64,000 nucleotides of DNA from Rubripirellula sp. (GTDB lineage: Bacteria; Planctomycetota; Planctomycetia; Pirellulales; Pirellulaceae): positions 19,987 to 83,986 of the forward strand of contig JAAXJB010000078.1 of NCBI GenBank assembly GCA_012270065.1. Direction: 5' to 3'. Shown one piece after another: positions 9,216-17,719 of this stretch. Numbering within the stretch: the first letter of the stretch is position 1; every line of letters begins with the position of its first letter. A program made the translations under genes and the position numbers. The notes under the pieces are model-generated. The model had not been told where the DNA came from and ran no database searches. It saw nothing but the letters and a program-made list of their open reading frames with translations.

Positions 9216-10580
9216 CTACTTGATGCGATAGCAGAAAAGCAGATCCTGGTCGCGAAGATACAGCATTCCGTTTGCAATCACGGGACGCGACCAACGCTTT
9301 GCGTTGGATGCGATCAACTTCGAGGTATCGGGAAGCGCGAAGCGGCCTTTCTCGACCCACTCTTCGGCAGACGCCTCGATCAAACTGACCTCTCCTGTCT
9401 TTTCGCCGAAAAGATACAGATGACCGTCCGCGAAAATCAATGAGCCATCGCCAACACTTTTGTTGGCGCGTTGGTACCAAGCGATGTCTCCCGTTGCAAA
9501 CTCCTGGCAAACCCAGCCGCGACGAAAAGATGTCCCGAACACGTGGCCTCCATACAAAACGAATCCACCGATCGAGTTTTTCATGTTTCGACTGCTGTAA
9601 ACCTTTTCTAAGTCAAAGTTTCCTGACCCGCTTTTTGACACACGAATCATTTCGCAGCCGTCACCCGTGCTTGCATAAACGTAATTCTCGAAGCAAACAG
9701 GAGTCGGGATGACGACATCCGAGTACGGTCGATCCCGTTCGTAATACCAAAGCTTTTGGCCATCGATTGCGCTCACCGCCGCAACACCAAACTGAGTCAT
9801 GACGATGTACTGCTTCACACCATCTATCGTGGCGACAATCGGCGATGCGTACGTTGACTCTTCATCCAGATCCTGGCTTCGCCACACAACTTTGCCGGTG
9901 GTTTTGTCAAGTGCGACGACGAGTCCCTCGCCACCCGTGCTGCCCGGCGTGCAGATCAGATGCTCGCCATCAACCAGTGGCCCCCAACAGAATCCCCAAC
10001 CCACAGTTTCAGGCTCTCCCGCGCTCACGTTCTTGATCGAACCACCAAGATCACTGACCATGTTCAGTTGCCACTTCAGCGTGCCATCGGTCGAGGCGCA
10101 CACGAGTTGCCCATCGCCAGCCAATGCAAAAATCAAATCGCCGTCAACCGTGGGAGCAGCACGCGGCCCCGCACCCCACGAATTGCCTTCAAAATCAAAG
10201 CTCTTTTGATTGATGGGCAACGACCAAATCTCTTTACCGCTCGCAGCATCAAGACAGAAAAGCTCAGCCTTTCCCTGTCGCCCGCCAGTCAGATAGACGC
10301 GCCCATCAACGACTGCAGGCGAAGAGTAGCCAACACCCGCGTTCCTGAAGGACCAGGCGAGAGTTGGACCTGCTTCTGGCCAAGAAGACAGCAGGCCAAG
10401 CTCAGGCGATTGGTTGTTCCGATCGGCACCTTGGATCTGTGGCCAGTCGTCGGCACAAACCCATGTGCCATTACATACCCCCAAAAAAAGGAGAGCAATC
10501 GCGAGGAATCCTTTGGACCGAAAATGGTTTACTCGATGCCAATGTGTAGAAGATTGGTGCAATAGTTGGCCCAAGATCAT
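9216..10580 (-). CDS. secreted PQQ-like beta-propeller protein
   Basis: 454 residues from ATG 10580; a TTG at 10601 would add seven residues. A hydrophobic segment at residues 25-40 (FLAIALLFLGVCNGTWVCA) is the signal peptide, followed by DDWPQIQGADRNNQSPE. Blades read CLDAASGKEIWSL, STDGTLKWQL, ALDKTTGKVVWR, AIDGQKLWYYE and EFATGDIAWY. It is probably the first gene of a minus-strand transcript that continues into the next PQQ-like gene 79 bp further on. The three proteins share blade motifs but differ in length (454, 742 and 517 residues) and in C-terminal extensions, so they are paralogs rather than fragments of one gene. Confidence 0.85.
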   Translation of the reverse strand: MILGQLLHQSSTHWHRVNHFRSKGFLAIALLFLGVCNGTWVCADDWPQIQGADRNNQSPELGLLSSWPEAGPTLAWSFRNAGVGYSSPAVVDGRVYLTGGRQGKAELFCLDAASGKEIWSLPINQKSFDFEGNSWGAGPRAAPTVDGDLIFALAGDGQLVCASTDGTLKWQLNMVSDLGGSIKNVSAGEPETVGWGFCWGPLVDGEHLICTPGSTGGEGLVVALDKTTGKVVWRSQDLDEESTYASPIVATIDGVKQYIVMTQFGVAAVSAIDGQKLWYYERDRPYSDVVIPTPVCFENYVYASTGDGCEMIRVSKSGSGNFDLEKVYSSRNMKNSIGGFVLYGGHVFGTSFRRGWVCQEFATGDIAWYQRANKSVGDGSLIFADGHLYLFGEKTGEVSLIEASAEEWVEKGRFALPDTSKLIASNAKRWSRPVIANGMLYLRDQDLLFCYRIK

Positions 10581-10814
10581 GTTATCGTTCCGACAAATCA
10601 AAGAAGTTCTTGAAACCAGCGTTCATGTCGGCTCGGGACATGCAATTTGCCTGAAGAATCTGAGCAACATTTAACATCTGGCAAGAGAGGTAAATTAGAG
10701 CAGAAGCACTAAAGGACAACAACTGCGTATTTAATATAACTGCACGCGAGTCAGTCGGCCAGCTTGTAATGGATCTCGACGATGACGATTCTGCGATCTT
10801 GCTGCCCGACCGCC

Positions 10815-10828
10815 AGCGGGCGCCCGCT
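10815..10828. repeat. 14-bp perfect GC palindrome
   Basis: AGCGGGCGCCCGCT is its own reverse complement. It lies about 235 bp upstream of the PQQ cluster start. It could be a protein-binding site or chance. Confidence 0.4.
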
Positions 10829-10896
10829 TGATTAACGCAAGCAAGTTGGGGTGATGAAATGAAGACCCCACCAAGCACGTTGTCATGGTTGTTGGG

Positions 10897-10959
10897 ATTC
10901 CGCAGAAAGATTAATCCACGGACATCCGCAGAACGAGCAATCCACGGGGATCCGCAGAA
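10897..10959. repeat. 26-bp period imperfect tandem repeat
   Basis: TCCGCAGAA recurs at 10899, 10925 and 10951, exactly 26 bp apart. The last two copies share the longer core AATCCACGG(n)3TCCGCAGAA (10913-10933 and 10939-10959). The first copy is partial. Confidence 0.75.
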
Positions 10960-11876
10960 GCCAGCGAATTTCCACCGGGCTGGTAACGCTGACTGAGTCA
11001 GTTTTTGCTGATACGACTGGTACACAAACGGCTCACTGCTGACCCTTCTCTGCGGCAGTCCGCTATTGCGATTGATGCACTCCCAGCCACTGGCCGTTGG
11101 AATCCCAACTCAACTCGAGAACCTTTGCATCAACCCTGGCATCTGCGCATGCCTTGCCGATTCCACCCGCAACATTCACATCCTTGTTTGCCGATTGCGA
11201 CCTACCTCCCCAAGAGCTCCCACTCCAATCGAAAACTCGAACCTGTCCGATTCATTTACCGCGGCTGATTGATTGCACCAAACCGGTGGAATTCAACCCC
11301 GTGTTGTCAGCTAAAACAACACCAAGTCCTCGGGTATCTCATCCAACATCGGTGACAGTACTGAAATGACCTCAAGGCGTTTACAAACATTGTGTTGTTC
11401 ACCTGATCATTTGAAACAGGTTCCTACGGCGGTGGACGCCATATCCTGCCAGGGATTATTCACTGTGTTGCACCAGTTGCTTCAGGCACGCAGCCCACAT
11501 CGAAGTCAGCAATCGGTCGATTTTAATTCAACGCTTCCTCAAGTTGCTCGGAATGCAAATCAGATCTCCGGCTACGTTGCAATCGATGCAACCGTTGTCC
11601 GTCTCAAAGATTTCACCCTGGTTTGCAATCGCACGGCCACTAGCAACCCCGATCTCACAGAATCCACTCTGAATCACAGCAACCCGTCGTCCACGAATTT
11701 TCGTACAAGTTCAGCTCTGCAAAGCTGTATTACGGTACCCAATTGAAACAGCAAGCTCGGGGCAGTGGCATTCGTAATCGTCAGCCCAAACCAAACCACA
11801 GACGGTAATTGCGAATTGGTACGTCTGCTTCCAGCCGGTTGAATAATGCCGCTACTCAATCAACCACCACGCATAG

Positions 11877-11910
11877 TTGCAATTATAATGCAATTGCATA
11901 TAATTTGCAT
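11877..11910 (+). promoter_or_regulatory. sigma-70-like promoter with palindromic operator for the zinc island
   Basis: TTGCAA (11877-11882) and TATAAT (11899-11904) are spaced by 16 bp. The spacer ends in a perfect 12-bp palindrome, ATGCAATTGCAT (11888-11899), which overlaps the first base of the -10. Flanking bases (TGCAATTAT on the left, ATAATTTGCA on the right) extend an imperfect dyad. The position is where a repressor would block RNA polymerase. By gene context the repressor could be a Fur-family Zur protein, but that is inference. The COG0523 ATG follows 67 bp downstream. Confidence 0.6.
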
Positions 11911-11976
11911 CTGGTGCGAATCGCTTCGGCGCTCAAGTTTTCACATTGCTTCGCCCTACTTTCACCCTTTGCTCTT

Positions 11977-12702
11977 ATGGGTTCAACAAACCAGAACGGC
12001 CCGCTACCAGTCACGATCCTGTCCGGGTTTCTTGGTGCCGGGAAGACCACTTTACTCAATCATGTTCTTGCGAATCGTCAAGGAATGCGAGTTGCCGTGA
12101 TCGTCAACGACATGAGTGAGGTCAACATCGTCGCGGCTCTCGTTCGTGACGGAGGAGCAAATCTTTCGAGAACGGAGGAACAATTGGTGGAGATGAGTAA
12201 CGGATGCATCTGCTGCACACTCCGCGAGGACTTGTTAATCGAAGTTGCGAAGTTAGCACGCGAAGGGAGATTCGATTATTTATTGATCGAGTCAACAGGC
12301 ATTAGCGAGCCGATGGACGGTGTTCTGCGAAGTAAAGGTCTGATGTGGATCGCATCGCGACATCATTGGGCCTATGACTGGTCCCAGGCTGACTGCTCGA
12401 TACGCATGAATCCCGGTGGCTTATGGTGGGCGGCCGCCCCGAAGGACGAATGGCCTGACGACAAGAAGGCGATTGCAGCGATCAACGCAAAAATCACAGG
12501 AGCCTACGGTGACCGCCATCAGGAGTTGGTGTTCATGGGACATGGGATGAATGAGGCACGCATTAGCGAAAGCCTTGATCAGTGCCTGCTGACCGATTCC
12601 GAGTACGCTCAAGGCCCAAAAACATGGGTAGGCTTTGATGATCCGTTTCCGAAAGTCGAGCTCGATCTGGATGAAGATGAATCGTTGGAACTGTGGCAGT
12701 GA
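11977..12702 (+). CDS. COG0523/CobW-type GTPase (ZigA-like metallochaperone) with internal deletion
   Basis: 241 residues from ATG 11977. The N-terminal part is a normal COG0523 GTPase: Walker [11 protein letters not shown] (residues 16-25), the metal-binding CICC motif in [12 protein letters not shown] (74-85) and the switch region [10 protein letters not shown] (103-112). Residue 113 onward jumps straight to GVLRSKG and WSQAD..., which belong to the end of the CobW C-terminal domain ([24 protein letters not shown]). Full-length relatives have roughly 200 more residues here, including the NKxD guanine-specificity motif. The frame is intact, so this is either a shortened but expressed protein or an in-frame-deleted pseudogene. 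Family members deliver zinc to enzymes during zinc starvation; the hisI, cysS and DUF1826 neighbours fit that role. Confidence 0.85.
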   Translation: MGSTNQNGPLPVTILSGFLGAGKTTLLNHVLANRQGMRVAVIVNDMSEVNIVAALVRDGGANLSRTEEQLVEMSNGCICCTLREDLLIEVAKLAREGRFDYLLIESTGISEPMDGVLRSKGLMWIASRHHWAYDWSQADCSIRMNPGGLWWAAAPKDEWPDDKKAIAAINAKITGAYGDRHQELVFMGHGMNEARISESLDQCLLTDSEYAQGPKTWVGFDDPFPKVELDLDEDESLELWQ

Positions 12703-12853
12703 ATTCCAGATGATAAGCGGTCAGTCCTTTTTTGTAATGCGTGGTCAATCAGTCGACGCCGACTAAGCGTCAGCGTTTAAGTTCTTGCCTGACAAGTGCG
12801 ACCCGCCCAAGTCTCTGCCAATAGTCCCGAAACACACGACAAGGAACGAAACA

Positions 12854-13324
12854 ATGGGTGCATCATCCTTCTCGGAAAGAAAAACCATCGAACAGGTTGA
12901 GGAGGGAACCGAATTAGCCCCCAAGTTTGATGAGCAGGGCCTGATTCCTGTCGTCACGACGGACTTCACCTCCGGTGAAGTACTCATGCATGGATACATG
13001 AACGCCGAGGCGTTGACGCAAACGATCAAATTGAGTGAAGCTGTCTACTGGAGCCGCAGTCGCAAGTGTCTTTGGCATAAGGGCGGTACAAGCGGGCTAG
13101 TGCAGCGGGTTCGCGAGATGCGAATTGACGACGATCAGGATTGCATCTGGTTACGTGTGGATGTCGAGGGTGGTGCCAGCTGCCATGTCGGATATCGATC
13201 TTGTTTCTACCGATCCGTGCCTGTCGGCGACCACGCCAGCCAGACTTTGCAATTCACGGAGCGACAGAAAGTTTTTGATCCGAAAACCGTGTACGGCGAT
13301 GCTCCTAATCCAACTCAACTTTGA
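12854..13324 (+). CDS. hisI: phosphoribosyl-AMP cyclohydrolase, HisI paralog type
   Basis: 156 residues from ATG 12854, preceded by AAGGAACG. HisI opens the purine ring of phosphoribosyl-AMP in histidine synthesis and normally binds one zinc through three cysteines. The visible family signature runs [18 protein letters not shown], then [12 protein letters not shown], then [10 protein letters not shown]. In the canonical DCDxD motif the Cys is a zinc ligand shared across the dimer; here that position is Asp93 (DDDQD), while Cys110 and Cys117 remain and an extra Cys97 is present. The usual KGExSG Glu is Gly here. It lies next to a COG0523 gene, as duplicated hisI genes of zinc-responsive clusters do. 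I infer a low-zinc variant; no hisGFHA genes are nearby. Confidence 0.88.
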   Translation: MGASSFSERKTIEQVEEGTELAPKFDEQGLIPVVTTDFTSGEVLMHGYMNAEALTQTIKLSEAVYWSRSRKCLWHKGGTSGLVQRVREMRIDDDQDCIWLRVDVEGGASCHVGYRSCFYRSVPVGDHASQTLQFTERQKVFDPKTVYGDAPNPTQL

Positions 13325-13443
13325 ATCCCTCATCGGCAATGAACAACATCCTCGACTTCACGACTCAATAGCAGCATGGCGGGCTCGCATCTGTTAACCA
13401 TCTTGTGTCAGCGATGTGAATTCCACTGGACTGAAGAAAACAA

Positions 13444-14625
13444 ATGGAACACCTGTCGCTCTTTCTCAATTCCCTCATCATGGCGATGGCGATGTCGGCG
13501 CCGTACCTGATACTTGGGTACGTTGCGGCGGCGTTGATCAAAGAGTACATCTCGCGCGAATCACTGGCCAAGCATTTGGGTGACGCGGGCATTCGACCGA
13601 TCATGAATGCGGTTGGCATTGGGGCGCTACTACCGATCTGCTCTTGCGGAGTCATCCCATTGGGAGTGGGAGTTCAGCGTGCAGGTGCCGCTCGCGGAAC
13701 ATCGCTTGCATTCATGACCAGTTCACCGGCAATCTCGCCCGTCTCCATCATCATGGTGGGCATGATGCTTGGGCCAGTGTATCTGGGAACTTATGCCTGT
13801 GTCGCACTGCTCGGATCGTTCTTGATTGGGCTGGTTGGGAACCGACTGTTACGCGACGAAACCCGACCAGTCACCGACTTTGATTCCATCGTCGATCGTG
13901 TCGAAGAAGGAGACAGACACCCTGCTCCAGCGCCGGAAGCGGGCTCCCGATTCAAACGGGCGATGCGCTGGGCGTTCTGGGATCTTGGTCCCGAAATCAG
14001 CGTCGACCTGCTAATCGGCTTATCCGTGGCCGCGTTGGTGCTTGCGTTTCTGCCGATTGAATTGACCGCAGCTTATCTGGGAACTCGCAGCATCTGGACG
14101 CTACTGCTCGTGATTCTGATTGGTATCCCTGTATACACATGCTCGGTACCGACGATTCCGATCGTTTGGGCGATGTTCATGCGCGGCGCAATGCCTGGCG
14201 CGATGCTGGCCTACATGATCGCCGGGCCCGCAACGAACCTAGGGGAACTGAACGCGATCCGCCGAAACATGGGTCTCAGCACGGCAACGTTCTACGCTGG
14301 AAGTTTGCTGACGGTTGCACTGGCAGGGGGACTATTTGCAAACCATGTTGTCTATCGATCGTACGAGTTCAAGGCAAAAATGATCGGCGAAAACGAATTG
14401 CAAGTTCAGGATTGTTGCGTCCCGATGATCTTCGGAAACCGAGTCGATCAGAATAATCTGGGGCAGATCGCGGCCAGCGTACCGACATGGCACTACCCGT
14501 TCATTGCCATCCTGCTGCTGACAATCAGTGTGGGATTGTATCAGCGTTTCATGCAACGCAAACGAAGTGAGGACGACGGTAATGTTGTTGTCACAAACTC
14601 TGCACGCGGAGAGACCCAAGAATGA
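13444..14625 (+). CDS. COG0701/DUF318 permease (SO_0444/YraQ type)
   Basis: 393 residues with about 9-10 hydrophobic segments. The family signature PICSCGVIPL lies around residues 65-74, followed by TSSPAISPVS; a second inverted-repeat half carries GIPVYTCSVPTIPI and GPATNLGEL. This two-fold arrangement is the hallmark of COG0701 permeases, whose described members include arsenical (ArsP) and copper/zinc (SO_0444-type) exporters. A cytoplasmic loop (about residues 140-180) separates the halves, and a cytoplasmic or periplasmic tail carries QDCCVP. It lies 119 bp after hisI. In this context it most likely moves a metal; direction and metal cannot be read from the sequence. Confidence 0.85.
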   Translation: MEHLSLFLNSLIMAMAMSAPYLILGYVAAALIKEYISRESLAKHLGDAGIRPIMNAVGIGALLPICSCGVIPLGVGVQRAGAARGTSLAFMTSSPAISPVSIIMVGMMLGPVYLGTYACVALLGSFLIGLVGNRLLRDETRPVTDFDSIVDRVEEGDRHPAPAPEAGSRFKRAMRWAFWDLGPEISVDLLIGLSVAALVLAFLPIELTAAYLGTRSIWTLLLVILIGIPVYTCSVPTIPIVWAMFMRGAMPGAMLAYMIAGPATNLGELNAIRRNMGLSTATFYAGSLLTVALAGGLFANHVVYRSYEFKAKMIGENELQVQDCCVPMIFGNRVDQNNLGQIAASVPTWHYPFIAILLLTISVGLYQRFMQRKRSEDDGNVVVTNSARGETQE

Positions 14626-15335
14626 AAAAAAGCCAGATAATTCTGACAGGATTTTTAGCGGTCACGATAAGCGTTATCTGGAATGGCGCATTGTTCGTTG
14701 ATTGGCAGAAGACCACCGCTCCATGGAACGTTGCCTGGCGGAGTAGTGCGAACAACAGGGTCAAAACGACTGACTCTCAAGAGCCGGTACTGTGGCAGGC
14801 CATCAAAAAAACCGTTGTGAACGAAAGTCCAGATAGCGGATTCGATCCCCAGTTCGATGATGCCGTCATCGCTCTCAACGGCAAAGTAGTGGAATTGCCA
14901 GGTGTAGGATTTCTGCTGTCGTCGGGACTAGGTGAGACCGAGAAAGGCGAGGAAGAAGTAACTGAGTTTCTGCTGCTGCCCAGTCATGGAGGCGTGGCTT
15001 GGTGCTGCGGACTTTCGCCTATCGCAAATCATGAGTTCAGCGTTCTGGTTGATTGCCACAATGCCCCATTCTCTCCTTCGAGAATCGACCCGAAAAATCC
15101 TGCCTTTTTCGTCAATGTCAGGGGAACGCTTCGGCTTCAACAGAGTAATACCCTTAACGCGCTCTACACATTGGACGATGCCACGGTTGAGTTCATTGAT
15201 GTCCAAGACATACTGCCCCCGAACGTCAAAAACCTTTGCCTCAATCAGCCCTTGAATTCGAACGCTTTTACACGACAAACCAATCCCAACCAACCTCAGC
15301 AACCAAATCAGACAGCACAGCAGGACTCCCCATGA
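14622..15335 (+). CDS. membrane-anchored DUF3299-like protein
   Basis: 237 residues. ATG 14622 overlaps the permease stop (4 bp, ATGA), indicating translational coupling. Residues 5-27 form a single hydrophobic anchor or signal; the rest is exported. The core (residues 85-200) reads ALNGKVVELPGVGF, EFLLLPSHGGVAWCCG, VNVRGTLRL, which matches the layout of DUF3299 proteins (a GY.VPL strand, then EFLLVP..G.C.H, then V.V.GTL). DUF3299 proteins are small exported proteins found with metal-related lipoproteins and permeases; their molecular role is unknown. The C-terminal 25 residues are Asn/Gln/Pro rich and probably disordered. The family call is moderate. Confidence 0.6.
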   Translation: MKKSQIILTGFLAVTISVIWNGALFVDWQKTTAPWNVAWRSSANNRVKTTDSQEPVLWQAIKKTVVNESPDSGFDPQFDDAVIALNGKVVELPGVGFLLSSGLGETEKGEEEVTEFLLLPSHGGVAWCCGLSPIANHEFSVLVDCHNAPFSPSRIDPKNPAFFVNVRGTLRLQQSNTLNALYTLDDATVEFIDVQDILPPNVKNLCLNQPLNSNAFTRQTNPNQPQQPNQTAQQDSP

Positions 15336-15577
15336 TCGCTCTTCCAAAACAGCTCATCGAATCAGACGACCAATCGCCGCACCAGACCCTGTTTTTCGGA
15401 TCCCAAACGATATCGCACGATTCGCCTGGCAAGGCAGACACCATCCATGAGAACGCTTACATCTCCGAATGGGTTGCTGCGAAGACTGCGCAAGAGCAGC
15501 AGGAATTCGCCATGTTGCAGCGTGCCATGATTCACTGCGGCCTGATCGACAACAACCACAACGACAACCGGAAATAA
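15332..15577 (+). CDS. small unknown protein of the zinc island
   Basis: 81 residues from ATG 15332, which overlaps the upstream stop (ATGA). It ends 9 bp before cysS. There is no signal peptide and no recognised domain. The sequence is hydrophilic; the C-terminal half (EWVAAKTAQEQQEFAMLQRAMIHCG) looks helical. Scattered His and one Cys (MIHCG) might bind metal, but no clear motif exists. Tight coupling on both sides argues that it is a real gene in the operon. Function unknown. Confidence 0.6.
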   Translation: MIALPKQLIESDDQSPHQTLFFGSQTISHDSPGKADTIHENAYISEWVAAKTAQEQQEFAMLQRAMIHCGLIDNNHNDNRK

Positions 15578-15586
15578 AGACCTGAA

Positions 15587-17119
15587 ATGGACATTCGATT
15601 TTACAACACACTCACAAACGAAGTTGAACAATTTGAACCGCTCGAACCTGGGCGGGTCAAAATGTACAGTTGCGGCCCAACTGTATATGACTTCGCACAC
15701 GTTGGTAACTTCCGCTCGTTTCTTTTCGCCGACCTGTTACGGCGATTTCTCGAGGCAAGCGGTTTGGAAGTCTCGCATGTGATGAACATCACTGATGTTG
15801 GCCACATGACTGATGATGTCGCTGCTGATGGTCGCGGCGAAGACAAAATGCAGGTTGCCGCACGGCGACTCAAGGAAGACAAGAAGAGCGGTAAGGTCGA
15901 GGACGGTGCTGTAGCCAATCCAGATGATCCGTACGAAGTGGCGGAATACTTCATGCAAGCCTTTCTGGACGACGGCCGCGACTTGGGACTGAAAGTTGTC
16001 AGCGAGTATCCCGAACGAGTGCCAAAAGCGACACATTTCATCAGTGAAATGCAGCAAATGATCTCAAAGCTCATAGAACGCGGACATGCGTATGTGGGTA
16101 GCGACGGAGTCGTGTACTACAGCGTTGACTCCTTCCCAAAATATGGCCAACTGAGCGGCAATACGCTCGATGGCTTGCAAGTAGGCGCGGGTGGCCGCAT
16201 CGACATCAGTAATCAGAGTGTCAAACGACATCCAGCTGACTTCATGCTTTGGAAGCCTGACCAAAAACATATCATGAAGTGGGATTCACCGTGGGGAGCC
16301 GGCTATCCAGGCTGGCACATCGAATGTTCAACCATGTCGATGCAAGTGCTGGACACGGATGTTCTGGATATTCACACGGGAGGCGAAGACTTAATTTTTC
16401 CTCATCATGAATGTGAAATCGCGCAGTCATGCGGGGCCACCGGTAACGAGCTCTTTTCGCGATTTTGGATGCATGCTCGCTTTCTGCTAGTAGAAGGTGA
16501 GAAGATGTCCAAACGCAAAGGGAATTTCTTTACTGTCCGTGATGTTCTGTCCGGTAAAGCCACTGGTACACCAGTGCATCCAGCAGTACTCCGGCTTGAA
16601 CTGATCAAATCGCATTACCGGGCACACAGCAATTTCACCACCAAGGGTCTGACCGAATCTGCGAATACCGTTCGTCGATTGACCGAGCTTGGTGAACGCC
16701 TACGCGATGCATGTGGTGATGTTCCGAAAGAGATTGACCACACGGATCATCCCGTCGTAAAGAAGTTTCTCCACGCACTGGCGAACGACTTGAATGTCAG
16801 TGAAGCAATCTCAGTTGTTCACGCCTGGATTTCTTCACCCGGCAAGGATGCTGCAGAAGCCTACGGAGTCTTGTTGGCCTTGGATCAGGTTCTTGCTGTG
16901 TGGGAGCTAACAGCACGCGATAGCATGACGGATGATCCTGAAAGCGAAATCGCCATCAAGTTGTGTGCACTCATCGATGAAGCAAGACGCACGCGCGACT
17001 TTTCGACAGCAGACACTCTTCGACAGGAATTGATTGACCTCGGCTACGAAGTTCGCTCTTCGGCCGATGGAACCCTTGCAAAAAAGACCCTCGCGAGACC
17101 ACCAAAGGCCATACCTTGA
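15587..17119 (+). CDS. cysS: cysteinyl-tRNA synthetase
   Basis: 510 residues. It charges tRNA-Cys with cysteine in the cytoplasm. Class I motifs are present: HVGNFRS at residues 40-46 in place of HIGH, and KMSKRKGNF near residue 306 (KMSKS type). The zinc site that selects cysteine is intact: Cys29 (MYSCGPTVY), the Cys of GWHIECST, and His/Glu of [10 protein letters not shown]. The length is slightly over the usual ~460 because of an insert around residues 75-110 ([10 protein letters not shown] to [10 protein letters not shown]). Cytoplasmic CysS in the middle of a COG0523 operon fits the pattern in which zinc-dependent housekeeping enzymes are duplicated or co-regulated there. Whether another cysS exists in the genome cannot be seen. 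Confidence 0.96.
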   Translation: MDIRFYNTLTNEVEQFEPLEPGRVKMYSCGPTVYDFAHVGNFRSFLFADLLRRFLEASGLEVSHVMNITDVGHMTDDVAADGRGEDKMQVAARRLKEDKKSGKVEDGAVANPDDPYEVAEYFMQAFLDDGRDLGLKVVSEYPERVPKATHFISEMQQMISKLIERGHAYVGSDGVVYYSVDSFPKYGQLSGNTLDGLQVGAGGRIDISNQSVKRHPADFMLWKPDQKHIMKWDSPWGAGYPGWHIECSTMSMQVLDTDVLDIHTGGEDLIFPHHECEIAQSCGATGNELFSRFWMHARFLLVEGEKMSKRKGNFFTVRDVLSGKATGTPVHPAVLRLELIKSHYRAHSNFTTKGLTESANTVRRLTELGERLRDACGDVPKEIDHTDHPVVKKFLHALANDLNVSEAISVVHAWISSPGKDAAEAYGVLLALDQVLAVWELTARDSMTDDPESEIAIKLCALIDEARRTRDFSTADTLRQELIDLGYEVRSSADGTLAKKTLARPPKAIP

Positions 17120-17167
17120 TCCCATCTCTAGCCAAATACAAATAAAAGAAGAAGGAATACATCTCGT

Positions 17168-17719
17168 ATGCAACCAGCAACACAACCAGCTATCACCGGT
17201 TGGGACAATCGAACCGTATCGGATTTTTCCAAGGGCGACCTTGACATCCTGATCTTGGAGCGTCCGCTACTTGACGACCTCAGTGCTGCCGTTGAGGCAG
17301 GCCGCGTCCATGAGTTTTTGGCGCCTGTCTGCCGCGACAAAGTCGGCTTTGAGGTTCGCGGTGGGCTAGCCGAGTTGAGGATCAAGTCTCGGTATCTGGC
17401 GTCCGACTTGATCGATCTGGTGACCGCTTTCCTGGACCAGTTCGACCTTCAACAGGCAAGACTGCGGATCGAGATCACTCGGACGCAATCATGCCCGAAA
17501 TTCCACAGCGATAATGTTCATATGCGACTGGTCACAACGTATCTCGGCCCCACCACAGAGTATCAGTACGCGGGCACGAATGAGATCCACACCGCTCCAC
17601 TCGGCGGGCTCGTGTTCCTAAAGGGACACGGTCACCCAAACCACCGGGACACCGTGCATCATCGGTCACCGGAAGTACCCGTCGGTGAAAAACGTCTATG
17701 CGTTGCGATAGACTGCTGA
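17168..17719 (+). CDS. DUF1826 family protein, possible Fe(II)-dependent jelly-roll enzyme
   Basis: 183 residues from ATG 17168, preceded by AAGGAA about 12 bp upstream and 48 bp after cysS. The C-terminal half matches the DUF1826 pattern CPKFHSDNVHMRLVTTYLGPTTEY, then GGLVFLKGH, then VHHRSPEVPVGEKRL. HxD at His113/Asp115, a distal His (164 or 165) and Arg176 are laid out as in Fe(II)/2-oxoglutarate oxygenases, which is an inference from spacing only. DUF1826 genes are known next to COG0523 genes and in Zur regulons of proteobacteria, which supports a zinc-limitation role for the whole block. Molecular function undescribed. It is the last well-supported gene of the island. Confidence 0.75.
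   Translation: MQPATQPAITGWDNRTVSDFSKGDLDILILERPLLDDLSAAVEAGRVHEFLAPVCRDKVGFEVRGGLAELRIKSRYLASDLIDLVTAFLDQFDLQQARLRIEITRTQSCPKFHSDNVHMRLVTTYLGPTTEYQYAGTNEIHTAPLGGLVFLKGHGHPNHRDTVHHRSPEVPVGEKRLCVAIDC

Larger units (their letters stand above)
10581..11876. other. 1.3-kb stretch without a recognisable gene
   Basis: It lies between the divergent PQQ cluster and the COG0523 gene. Open frames here (for example 11366-11746) have low-complexity, Ser/Thr/Asn-rich translations with no motif and no ribosome binding site, so I do not call them. It holds a 14-bp perfect palindrome (10815-10828) and a 26-bp tandem repeat (10897-10959). Promoters of both flanking operons should lie at its ends. It could be decayed DNA. 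Confidence 0.6.

Noticed and set aside
10770..10832. 20-codon frame with an Asp run (MDLDDDDSAILL)
   Set aside because: Too short to support, no ribosome binding site, and it ends in the GC palindrome; treated as chance.
11366..11746. 126-codon open frame in the gene-free stretch
   Set aside because: Ser/Thr/Asn-rich translation without any motif, no ribosome binding site, and several equally long frames overlap it.
15587..17119. Zinc-independent CysS paralog
   Set aside because: All four zinc ligands of the usual enzyme are present, so the sequence does not support a zinc-free form.
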